From contig JAMPGY010000001.1 of NCBI GenBank assembly GCA_023663705.1, positions 60,258 to 124,257 on the forward strand: DNA of 64,000 nt, written 5' to 3'. This document shows, in pieces, positions 19,369-26,813 of the stretch. The stretch is from Clostridium sp. Lineage in GTDB: Bacteria > Bacteroidota > Bacteroidia > Bacteroidales > Bacteroidaceae. Position 1 is the first letter of the stretch, and the number at the start of each line of letters is the position of its first letter. The notes under the pieces were generated by a model. That model saw only the letters and a list, made by a program, of their open reading frames with translations, searched no databases and had not been told where the DNA came from. Position numbers and translations under genes: made by a program.

Positions 19369-19400
19369 CAAAGATAAAACAAACAAAGAGAGCAAACAAA
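19369..19400 (-). promoter_or_regulatory. leu operon promoter
   Basis: Minus-strand TATCTTTG (19376 to 19369) is a full -7 box and TTTG (19400 to 19397) a -33 box, with 20 bases between. Transcription would start near 19366, just upstream of the leader peptide. The remainder of the 19345-19690 interval holds AT-rich promoter sequence and the terminator described next. Confidence 0.75.
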
Positions 19401-19511
19401 TAATTTAATAGAAAAAAGAATCAAAAAGTTTCACTTTTCATATTTCAGCATCTTTTAGCCCTTTTCCACACGTCTGCCGGGATTGCCGGAGCACATCAGC
19501 CGTAAAAACGG

Positions 19512-19555
19512 GACGCTGCGGAGCCTCTCCCCCGTGTGGGGCGCTCCGCAGCGTC
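19512..19555 (-). terminator. Terminator of the 1114-residue protein/small-peptide unit
   Basis: A perfect 12-bp inverted repeat GACGCTGCGGAG / CTCCGCAGCGTC encloses a second CCCC/GGGG stem. In the minus direction it is followed by CCGTTTTTACGG, a short U-run. It lies about 140 bases after the small-peptide stop and insulates that unit from the leu promoter. Confidence 0.75.
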
Positions 19556-19690
19556 TGCCGTATGGAAAGAAGAAAAGGGGGCGGTAAAAAACAGAACCGC
19601 TGAATCTCCCGACCCGGCGGGTCTTCATTTATGAGGATTGTCTATGACTTTTACACACCGCCTTTTCTTGTGCTGTTTCATGCAGGAAGA

Positions 19691-19867
19691 TTATTCCTCG
19701 TCCCAGATGCCGGACTGCCAGCCGATGGAGTAATTTTCTTCTCCTCCATCTTCATCACCATCTCCTCCACCAATATTGTTGTCAAACTGACTGGCACCCA
19801 TTATCGCGTTTTCAATTTCCATGTCCACTATCGTCATGGACGGAGTCATATATATTACTTTTTTCAT
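19691..19867 (-). CDS. Short acidic peptide, MKK..Y..P type (copy 1)
   Basis: A 58-residue frame starting MKKVIYMTPSMTIVDMEIE, with a Gly/Asp/Glu-rich middle (a GGGDGDEDGGEE run) and ending SGIWDEE. No signal peptide or membrane segment. It starts 14 bases after the stop of the 1114-residue secreted protein, with AAGGAAAAGAAGAGAT before its ATG, so the two are co-transcribed. A second peptide at 61884-62063 has the same start, the same end (IWDEE versus VWDDE) and the same position behind a large secreted protein. Peptides with this start pattern are widespread in Prevotella as far as I recall, without known function. A modified-peptide precursor is conceivable, but no maturation enzyme is adjacent. 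Confidence 0.7.
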   Translation of the reverse strand: MKKVIYMTPSMTIVDMEIENAIMGASQFDNNIGGGDGDEDGGEENYSIGWQSGIWDEE

Positions 19868-19881
19868 ATCTCTTCTTTTCC

Positions 19882-22800
19882 TTATTTAATGATAACCTTC
19901 ACGCCATTCACGATGTACACACCCTTGCGGGGAGCGGTCACGCGGCGGCCGTTGAGGTCGTAAATCACAGTTTCCTTCTCCGTCTCGGCCTGCACACCCT
20001 CGATACCCGTTGCATCATCGGCAAACACCATGCTGAGGGCACTGGCTGTAGCTGCGGATGTCTGGAGGTAAGATTTGAAGGCACCCATAGTGGTTCCGGT
20101 ATACTTCTTGAAGCCCATCTTTCCGCTTGCCAGGTTCTGCAACGTGTAGGTCACATCCTCAGAGCTATAGGTGGTATAGGCCACCTGTCCGCTCAGGCTA
20201 CCGATCGGGGAGTCCGAATTATCCTTTACAATCTCGAAGTTATACGTATCCGGATTGCCGGCAAGCAACACACCGGTCTGTGCGGGCAGCACGGCTCCGG
20301 CTTCCAAAGCAGTCAGCACCACCACATCACCGCTCTCGCCCAACTCCAGCGTATACACGTCCACCGTTTCGGGCACACGCAGTGCCACCGGAGTCCAGAA
20401 TGTGGCCAGCCCCTTTTCGCTAACGATCTTCACCGGAAGCTCCGTCACTTCCTCCAGACGGAAACTGTAGCCGTTGACGTTTGCCGTAGTGGAAGTGATG
20501 TTGTCTCCGGCATCCATATAGTAATCATTTCCACTGACATTTGTATACAAAAGACGGATATCCTTATCAGCAGAATGAGGTATAGACAGATTGTATGATC
20601 CCAATGTATTTGTCACAGCAGTCTGGAACGTTACAGGCAGTGCTTGTTCAGCGGTGTTGTCTGCAGCGCTTGTGGCATAACCGCCATGACTACTGTTATT
20701 TTTCAGGTAATATCCACTGGCATAAGCCACCAATAAATCTCCATGCAGATAGAAGATAGTATGCTCGTCCTTTTCCGTGCTGAATGCCGCACGAGTTGTC
20801 TTTCCACTCACCGTGGAAAGTTCGGAAGTCAGGTACGGGCTCTCCGACTTCCACTCCGGAGCGGTGCGGATGCGCAGGAACATGCCCGACTGAGGCTTAT
20901 TCAGGCTTACGACTATAGTGTCCGTCAGGTTAGTTTGAAGAGTATTGTTAGCCTCTATCAGCCGGACAATATCCACATTACCCTCCGCAAGCAGGTTCCG
21001 TGCGTTCTCGACAGCAACCGTAGCATCGTCTGTTTTTGCCGCATATTGTCCCAATCCACTACCATAGAATTCAAGCACCTCGTTCAATGCCTGCACACAG
21101 TCTTCTTTCGTCACCTTTTTCACCGTCCACAGCGTGGCCGGGGCGTTGGTGTTCCATCCCACCAACCTGTTGCTTGCGTCAATATGACCGAACAAAGAAG
21201 AGTTATTCGCGGCTGTGGAATTTCTGAATGCCGCATAGAAATCGGCCGGATTGGTCCAAGCCAATGCGGCTGCAGATGCTTCGTCCGTCAGGGATGTGGT
21301 GTTGGATGTTACAATCGTGCCCACATATTTTCCTGTGCCTGCATTTTTCAACTTGAAATAACCTTCGTCTCCGCTTGCCTCCACCAGCCAAAGCGTATTC
21401 AGATTCCGCGCGTCGCCGGTACCGGACATTCGTTCTTCTCCGGCAGTCAAGTAGGTATGATATTGCTTGTTCACCAGGCGGATATAATCTCCGGCAACCG
21501 GTGCTCCGGTTTTCGTCTGCTGCAACGCGCTCAAGGCATCGCGAACGTCAAAGGCGACCGACAGTTTTTCATGCAACTCGCCGTCTTCCACGTTGCTGTT
21601 CTCGAACGTGCTCCGCGCCTCGGCCAACTGTTCATCGGCATAGCTGTAATATGTAGTGCCGCAGTTCTCATACACCGACACATAATCCAACGCATCCGTC
21701 TTCACCTGCTGCGCCTGTGTCTGCAACGCGCTTTCCGTCATATCCGACGAATCTATCGTCCAGATAGAGCCGGGGTCATGAGCAGAATAGTTGCAGACTG
21801 AACTTTCGGACTTATCGTTCCATGCTTGTTGAACATCAGCATTGGTAGATCGGGATATGGTGTATCCGCAGTGCTCATCCGTTGCAAATTTTTCGATATA
21901 ATACACCTGATCCTCGAAAAGATTGGTTTCCGGATTCTTGACCGGCAGAGCCTTGGCCGCATTGTAGATACGGTAGGCCTTGTAGCCCGCCGGCACGTCC
22001 GCCACATCCGTCGCCTCTGCAAAATACCAATAAGACCCCATACTTAAATTGGCATTTTCGAGGATATGGGATGCCGCCTGTCCGTCATAATTGGCGTACT
22101 TATTCACTCTGCAGTTTTTTATGGTGTAATAGGTCTTCGCGCCCTGCGAAGCGGATGACACCGGCCAAGGCAGATATTCGTCCAGCGACCGGGCCTCGGT
22201 CCATCTCCACTTGGATTGCGGATCCGTGTATTGGTACAGTCCCATAGAATTGGTCGTGGAAGGACCGCCGTGCCAATTCCAGCCCTGTTTGAATTCCCCA
22301 TAAGGCAGGATGTCCACCACTCCTTCCGTGTCGGATTCATCCGGACGTATCCACCACAGCAGTGCTTCGTCGCTGCTGTCGTCCACCTCCTCCTGTTTGT
22401 CTGCGCCCTCCTCCTTGGACGTCCATTTCAGGTATTTGCCCGTCGTCTTGTTGTATATCTTATACACATGGGATTTCTCCGAAGTGACAAACACAAATTG
22501 TCCGGCAACAGCGGGATTCTTTGATGCCGCCCGAATGGAATTCAGAAACTTACCCGATGGCGTATTTTGTATGAAATAAGCTGTAGCATTAGCAGCTTCA
22601 CTGCTGCTTACGGCAGGGGGAATCAAATTGGATTTTTCCGTGTAGACATGCGCGTTGATGATGCCGTCCACATCCGAGCGTTCATACACATAAAAGGCAG
22701 AATATCCACCTTTGCCGCCAGCCCACTGCAGATGTTCCTGTCCGCAATTCAAGAATGTGCCGGTGGCATCGGCCCGGACAAAACGTGTCAGTTTCGATGT

Positions 22801-23226
22801 TTCTACGCCGGAGATCAAATCTCCTATCGTTATCTTATCTATAGCAGAACCTCCTCCAGTAATTTCTTGAGCATAGAACACTGCTGCCTCGTCCGCACTT
22901 GAAGTTGTTTGTATATTACCGGATGTATTGCCTCCCTTGATGTAGTTTGAACCGTTCTTCAACTTGAAATAAGGGCGGTTCCGACTATCCTCCGATGCCG
23001 CCGGGTCACCGAATGTGGCGGCCTCCACGGTATACACACACTGATCCGGATTGAAGACTCGGGATTTGTTTCCGGTCGTCATAAAATAGTGATTGTAGTT
23101 TTCGCTCAACGACTTCAGCACCACCGTCTTGCCGGGTGTGACCTCAACTGGCGCCAACTGTGCTTTTGCCTCCGTAACTCCCAATAGCGGCAGAAACAGC
23201 GACATGAGTAAGGTACTTTTTCTCAT
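19882..23226 (-). CDS. Large secreted multidomain protein with C-terminal GxYIVNG tail
   Basis: A 1114-residue protein with a signal peptide (MRKSTLLMSLFLPLLGVTEA, cleavage near KAQ). It contains several beta-rich repeats of the form GKFLN/GKYLKW/GKYVGT ... YFKLKN, resembling beta-trefoil (ricin-like) carbohydrate-binding units. Helical FIVAR-like spacers are interspersed (for example YSYADEQLAEARSTFEN and LGQYAAKTDDATVAVENARN). It ends LSMVFADDATGIEGV ... YDLNGRRV ... KGVYIVNGVKVIIK, a tail also present in the protein at 62080-64000 and similar to type IX secretion C-terminal domains. No catalytic motif recognised. Probably surface-located or secreted and glycan-binding, by inference. Followed by the short peptide gene. 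Confidence 0.8.
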   Translation of the reverse strand: MRKSTLLMSLFLPLLGVTEAKAQLAPVEVTPGKTVVLKSLSENYNHYFMTTGNKSRVFNPDQCVYTVEAATFGDPAASEDSRNRPYFKLKNGSNYIKGGNTSGNIQTTSSADEAAVFYAQEITGGGSAIDKITIGDLISGVETSKLTRFVRADATGTFLNCGQEHLQWAGGKGGYSAFYVYERSDVDGIINAHVYTEKSNLIPPAVSSSEAANATAYFIQNTPSGKFLNSIRAASKNPAVAGQFVFVTSEKSHVYKIYNKTTGKYLKWTSKEEGADKQEEVDDSSDEALLWWIRPDESDTEGVVDILPYGEFKQGWNWHGGPSTTNSMGLYQYTDPQSKWRWTEARSLDEYLPWPVSSASQGAKTYYTIKNCRVNKYANYDGQAASHILENANLSMGSYWYFAEATDVADVPAGYKAYRIYNAAKALPVKNPETNLFEDQVYYIEKFATDEHCGYTISRSTNADVQQAWNDKSESSVCNYSAHDPGSIWTIDSSDMTESALQTQAQQVKTDALDYVSVYENCGTTYYSYADEQLAEARSTFENSNVEDGELHEKLSVAFDVRDALSALQQTKTGAPVAGDYIRLVNKQYHTYLTAGEERMSGTGDARNLNTLWLVEASGDEGYFKLKNAGTGKYVGTIVTSNTTSLTDEASAAALAWTNPADFYAAFRNSTAANNSSLFGHIDASNRLVGWNTNAPATLWTVKKVTKEDCVQALNEVLEFYGSGLGQYAAKTDDATVAVENARNLLAEGNVDIVRLIEANNTLQTNLTDTIVVSLNKPQSGMFLRIRTAPEWKSESPYLTSELSTVSGKTTRAAFSTEKDEHTIFYLHGDLLVAYASGYYLKNNSSHGGYATSAADNTAEQALPVTFQTAVTNTLGSYNLSIPHSADKDIRLLYTNVSGNDYYMDAGDNITSTTANVNGYSFRLEEVTELPVKIVSEKGLATFWTPVALRVPETVDVYTLELGESGDVVVLTALEAGAVLPAQTGVLLAGNPDTYNFEIVKDNSDSPIGSLSGQVAYTTYSSEDVTYTLQNLASGKMGFKKYTGTTMGAFKSYLQTSAATASALSMVFADDATGIEGVQAETEKETVIYDLNGRRVTAPRKGVYIVNGVKVIIK

Positions 23227-23683
23227 AAGAAATACAGTTTATATTAGGTTATTAGATTTCCGGTTCTCGCCTCACGCCTCGCCCGCCTTCCTCCCTCGAT
23301 CCGAATAACAGGCAGACACACTGTGACGTTACTATCGCATTCTTTTTAAAGAAAAATTGATATTTTACTGCAAAAGTAGTAATAAATGTAAAAATTACCC
23401 CCATAAATGCTAAATAACGTTAAACACCACAATCTACTAAACCTTATCGTGTTCCGGCAAAGAAAGAACCGGCCTCTCATTCGGAAGGTCCATCCCAATG
23501 GGTTCACTTGAAGTTACCACACACAAAAAATAAACCTGAGCAAAAGTCCCCTTATCTTTTCAGGCATCCGGTGTATGGTCAATTTGTGATTTTCCACAGC
23601 GCATATAGCACGTTATCCGCCTATATACAAGGGATTAAAACCATACCGAACGTCCTTTTTTGGACTGCAAAATTGAAGCATTG

Positions 23684-23822
23684 TATGACAGATATGACAC
23701 CTAATGACACATTCTTTTATAACTTTCGCGAGAAAAAAAGTAAGTCCGCCACCCTTTAAAGGGGTGCCCAATTACTTTTTTCACTTTTAAAAGTTTGCAA
23801 AACAAGGGCTATATCTGTCATA
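23684..23822. repeat. Nested inverted-repeat element (MITE-like)
   Basis: Perfect 12-bp terminal inverted repeats TATGACAGATAT / ATATCTGTCATA enclose 115 bases. The interior is itself symmetrical: AAAAAAGTAA pairs with TTACTTTTTT around a near-palindromic CACCCTTTAAAGGGGTG core. The motif ATGACACCT next to the left end recurs at about 23859. No transposase is present. A short non-autonomous mobile element or a large regulatory hairpin are the two readings. Confidence 0.5.
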
Positions 23823-24030
23823 TAAATACAGAATAATTTGTTTGTCAGGCATTTGCAATGACACCTGTTTTTTTCGGCAAAATCAACGAACATTCATGAA
23901 AACTCCCGATTTACACACCTGACGCACCCTTGCGCTCATGTATTTCCCGAAAAGTCCGGCACGCCAGGCCGTACGCCGGCTCACGGAAGGAAACCACCGG
24001 TGCCGTCTCCTGCACGGCAGTTTTTGGCAG

Positions 24031-24168
24031 ACGTAACGATGTTCCTTCAGTACACGTAACGAAGCTCCTTCAGAACGTTTACCAAGCAACCTTCGGTACG
24101 TTTACCAAGCAACCTTCAATACGTTTACCAAGCAACCTTCGGTACGTTTACCAAGCAACCTTCAGTAC
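24031..24168. repeat. Six-copy 23-bp tandem repeat
   Basis: Six contiguous 23-base units start at 24031, 24054, 24077, 24100, 24123 and 24146. The last four share GTTTACCAAGCAACCTTC with 3-base variation before a final AC; the first two are diverged (ACGTAACGA..). A seventh partial unit (GTTTACA) follows. The period is not a multiple of three and there are no spacers, so it is neither a protein repeat nor a CRISPR array. Confidence 0.85.
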
Positions 24169-24211
24169 GTTTACACGAATGCAGAGCCACTGCCACGCAC
24201 AAAGCAGGATG

Positions 24212-24265
24212 CCCCCAAAAGGGGGAGCCCCGACCGGAACCATACGTTCCGGCCGAGACTCCCCT
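24212..24265 (-). terminator. Terminator of the rprXY operon, overlapping hairpins
   Basis: A 20-base imperfect stem (24221-24240 with 24246-24265, loop CATAC, GTTCCGG core) begins 41 bases after the rprY stop. Its distal arm also pairs with the neighbouring CCCCC across AAAA (24212-24225), giving a competing small hairpin. Confidence 0.6.
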
Positions 24266-24306
24266 ATAGTCTTCGCTCCGTACAGACCGTGCGGCCTGCA
24301 CCCGCT

Positions 24307-25008
24307 TTATTCGTCGTCGCGCGGCACAATCAGGCGATAACCCTTGCCATGCACGTTGTTGATCTCGATGGAGGGATCATCCTTGAGGTGCTTGCGGAGC
24401 TTGGTGATGTAGACGTCCATGCTGCGCGCGTTGAAGTAGTTGTCGTCGATCCAGATGGTCTTCAAGGCCAGTTCGCGCTGCAACACATCGTTGGCATGGG
24501 CACAGAGCAACGACAGCAACTCGCTCTCCTTGGTGGTGAGTTTGGTCTGTTTCTCGCCGATGGAGAGAATCTGACGCTGAGTGTCAAACGTGAAGTTGCC
24601 CAACTTATACATGTTGGTCTCCTTCACCTTCTTGCCCCGCACGCGGCGCAGGATGGCCTCCATGCGGAACACCAGTTCCTCCATAGAGAAAGGCTTGGTG
24701 ATGTAGTCGTCGGCACCGATCTTGAAACCGTCGAAGATGTCCTCCTTCAGATTTTTGGCAGTGAGGAAAATGATAGGCACTTCGGTGTTTACCTGACGGA
24801 TATCCTGCGCCAGGGTGAACCCGTCTTTCTTGGGCATCATGACATCGAGCACGCACATATCGTATTTGTTCTTCATGAATGCTTTCTGTCCGGCCTCGCC
24901 GTCGGGATACAATTCAGCCTCGTATCCTTTTGCCTGCAAATACTCTCTGAGCAACATGCCCAAGCTTTCATCGTCTTCACACAATAAAATACGCAATTTG
25001 TCTTCCAT
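24307..25008 (-). CDS. rprY: Response regulator RprY, OmpR/PhoB family
   Basis: A 233-residue cytoplasmic transcription factor. The receiver domain (1-120) has acidic pocket E11-D12-D13, phosphorylated Asp55 in CVLDVMMPKKDG, Thr in FLTAKN, and Lys in ITKPFS. The winged-helix domain (about 130-230) has the usual LTTKESELLSLL and RSMDVYITKLRKHL (recognition helix) and GKGYRLIV. It follows the RprX kinase by 4 bases. The assignment to RprY, described in Bacteroides and Porphyromonas in stress responses, rests on remembered similarity and gene order. Confidence 0.88.
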   Translation of the reverse strand: MEDKLRILLCEDDESLGMLLREYLQAKGYEAELYPDGEAGQKAFMKNKYDMCVLDVMMPKKDGFTLAQDIRQVNTEVPIIFLTAKNLKEDIFDGFKIGADDYITKPFSMEELVFRMEAILRRVRGKKVKETNMYKLGNFTFDTQRQILSIGEKQTKLTTKESELLSLLCAHANDVLQRELALKTIWIDDNYFNARSMDVYITKLRKHLKDDPSIEINNVHGKGYRLIVPRDDE

Positions 25009-25012
25009 TTTT

Positions 25013-26566
25013 CTACTTTTTTATAGTTGGTAATGTTATTATAAACTTTGTTCCCTGTCCGAGTTTGCTCTCGGCCCGGATGCTGCCCCGGTGGAGGGTG
25101 ACAATCTTCTTCACGTAGGCCAGCCCCAGACCGAAGCCTTTCACGTCGTGTTTGTTGCCGGTGTGCACGCGGTAGAACTTGTCGAACACATGCCTGAGGT
25201 TTTCCTTGGAAATGCCTATGCCGTTGTCCTCCACACTGATGTTGAGCTTATGCCCCTCGTTCCACGTGCGCAGGTCGAGATGCAGATCCACATCGCTCCG
25301 CTTGTACTTCACGGCGTTGTCCATCAGATTGAATATCACGTTGGTGAAGTGCATCTCATCCACGAGTATGGTGGAATCCGCAGCCTTCAGCGAGGAGGTG
25401 ATCTCCCCTCCGTTTTGCGACACCTTGAGCGAGAATGTCTTGATCACGCCCTCTATCAGGTCGTTGGCATCCACTGCCTTCTGCTTGAAAGCGATGTTGT
25501 CGCGCTCATGGAATGACATCTGCAACACCTTCTCCACCTGGAAGCGCAGGCGCTTGGTCTCGTCGTTGATCACCTTGGACAGGCTCTCATACATCTGCTC
25601 GTTCTTGGTGACCGACTTGTCGCTGAGCATCTGCGCGGCCAGCGAGATGGACGAAAGCGGGGTCTTGAACTCGTGGGTCATGTTGCTGATGAAATCGTTC
25701 TTCATCTCCGATATGCGCTTCTGCCGGACAAACAGATAGACGGTGAAAACAAAGGTGAGGAACAGCACCAGGGTGAACACCAGGGCCGGCAACATCAACT
25801 GCACGGCACCAAACACATACTGACGCATGGTGGGGAAATGCACGTAGAGGATACCTATCTTGTGGGAAGGATCGTTGTTGAAGAGCACCTGCATATAGCT
25901 GTTTTCCTCGCCCTTCTTATCGTAATCGGAACAGCGGTACACCTCGCGTCCGTTGCTCGTCAGCACCGAGAAGTGATAGGGTATCGTGATGCCGTTCCGC
26001 TCGAAGGTGGTCCGCAGCTCGTGATCCAGCACCTTGAAGTTGATGCGTTCGTCCAGCAGTTTGTTGCTGGAGGTGTACAATATGCTGTACACCACCTCGT
26101 CAAGCACCCCCTTCTGATAGAGGTAGGCGTTCTTCACCGCCTCCTGAAACGCCTGCGACGCCTCTGTGATGCGGTTGCGGCTTCTCACGTTCAGCACCTT
26201 GGAACTGACGGAAGGGCGCATGACCCGGGGCTTCAGTTGAAATGCGGAGTGGGCTGCCAGCCGGTCTTCTCCCTGCACATAGTCCGGCACATTGATAAAC
26301 GTGCCCCGTGTGCCGTTGAGTGTGGATGTAGCCGGCAAGGAATCCGGCTTTCCGAGGTTCCGGTTGACCAGTTCCTCCAGATAGCCCAACGTCTCGTTGC
26401 GCTCCAGATTTCGGGCCACCAAGCCCAGACAACGGAACACAGTTTCGTCGAACTGCTGCTTACGCGCTCGGACGATCTGTTCGATGTAGCGCGTCTGCAC
26501 ATACAGGAGTGCCAGAAACGAAACTCCCATGATGACACTGATTATCCATATCGTTGACTTCTTCAT
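25013..26566 (-). CDS. rprX: Sensor histidine kinase RprX
   Basis: A 517-residue inner-membrane kinase. TM1 spans about residues 5-24 and TM2 follows near 235-265 (LMLPALVFTLVLFLTFVFTV), with a periplasmic sensor of about 210 residues between. The dimerisation/phosphoacceptor helix is NMTHEFKTPLSS with His298. The ATP-binding domain shows NLMDNAVKY (N box), VEDNGIGIS (G1) and GFGLGLAYV (G2). The frame opens earlier, but MKKSTIWIISVIMG at 26566 begins the membrane segment. A TAGATTTG box ends 5 bases upstream, hinting at an almost leaderless message. Partner of the adjacent RprY. Confidence 0.88.
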   Translation of the reverse strand: MKKSTIWIISVIMGVSFLALLYVQTRYIEQIVRARKQQFDETVFRCLGLVARNLERNETLGYLEELVNRNLGKPDSLPATSTLNGTRGTFINVPDYVQGEDRLAAHSAFQLKPRVMRPSVSSKVLNVRSRNRITEASQAFQEAVKNAYLYQKGVLDEVVYSILYTSSNKLLDERINFKVLDHELRTTFERNGITIPYHFSVLTSNGREVYRCSDYDKKGEENSYMQVLFNNDPSHKIGILYVHFPTMRQYVFGAVQLMLPALVFTLVLFLTFVFTVYLFVRQKRISEMKNDFISNMTHEFKTPLSSISLAAQMLSDKSVTKNEQMYESLSKVINDETKRLRFQVEKVLQMSFHERDNIAFKQKAVDANDLIEGVIKTFSLKVSQNGGEITSSLKAADSTILVDEMHFTNVIFNLMDNAVKYKRSDVDLHLDLRTWNEGHKLNISVEDNGIGISKENLRHVFDKFYRVHTGNKHDVKGFGLGLAYVKKIVTLHRGSIRAESKLGQGTKFIITLPTIKK

Positions 26567-26571
26567 GGCCG

Positions 26572-26579
26572 CAAATCTA
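26572..26579 (-). promoter_or_regulatory. Possible rprXY promoter, -7 box
   Basis: Minus-strand TAGATTTG matches TAnnTTTG but ends 5 bases before the chosen start codon. It is either a leaderless promoter or a chance match. Confidence 0.35.
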
Positions 26580-26775
26580 ATGGAAATAACCATCCGCACC
26601 TTCACGCCATCTCGAAAAAAGGCTCAATATTTAACTATATTAACCCGAAAAGGAAATACAACTTGCCATATTAGCAACCACAACCGACAAATCCACCCTG
26701 CAATTCTAAAAAAGGGAACTGAAGAATAACGCAATTTAACATCCGGAGATGCGCTGCACTCTCTTATTTTATACG

Positions 26776-26783
26776 TATATTTG
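26776..26783 (+). promoter_or_regulatory. Promoter of the transglutaminase-like gene, -7 box
   Basis: TATATTTG matches TAnnTTTG. It contains an in-frame TTG at 26781, so the coding start must lie downstream, at ATG 26814. Confidence 0.6.
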
Positions 26784-26813
26784 CATACGGAACACCGATT
26801 CACCCATCAAACA

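Larger units (their letters stand above)
23227..24306. other. 1.08-kb non-coding region
   Basis: No convincing gene on either strand. It holds, in order: the AT-rich leader of the 1114-residue protein gene; a nested inverted-repeat element (23684-23822); an unremarkable stretch; a six-unit 23-bp tandem repeat (24031-24168); and overlapping hairpins after rprY (24212-24265). The frames present (for example 83 codons at 23508-23759) run through these repeats and lack coding character. Confidence 0.6.

Noticed and set aside
23508..23759. 83-codon plus-strand frame
   Set aside because: Runs into the inverted-repeat element, has no ribosome-binding site or recognisable motif, and is in an AT-rich non-coding stretch.
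24031..24168. CRISPR array
   Set aside because: Repeats are directly adjacent without spacers, and no cas genes are present.
23930..24340. 136-codon plus-strand frame through the tandem repeat
   Set aside because: Its repetitive product simply reflects the 23-bp units read in successive frames, and the frame runs into the antisense of rprY.
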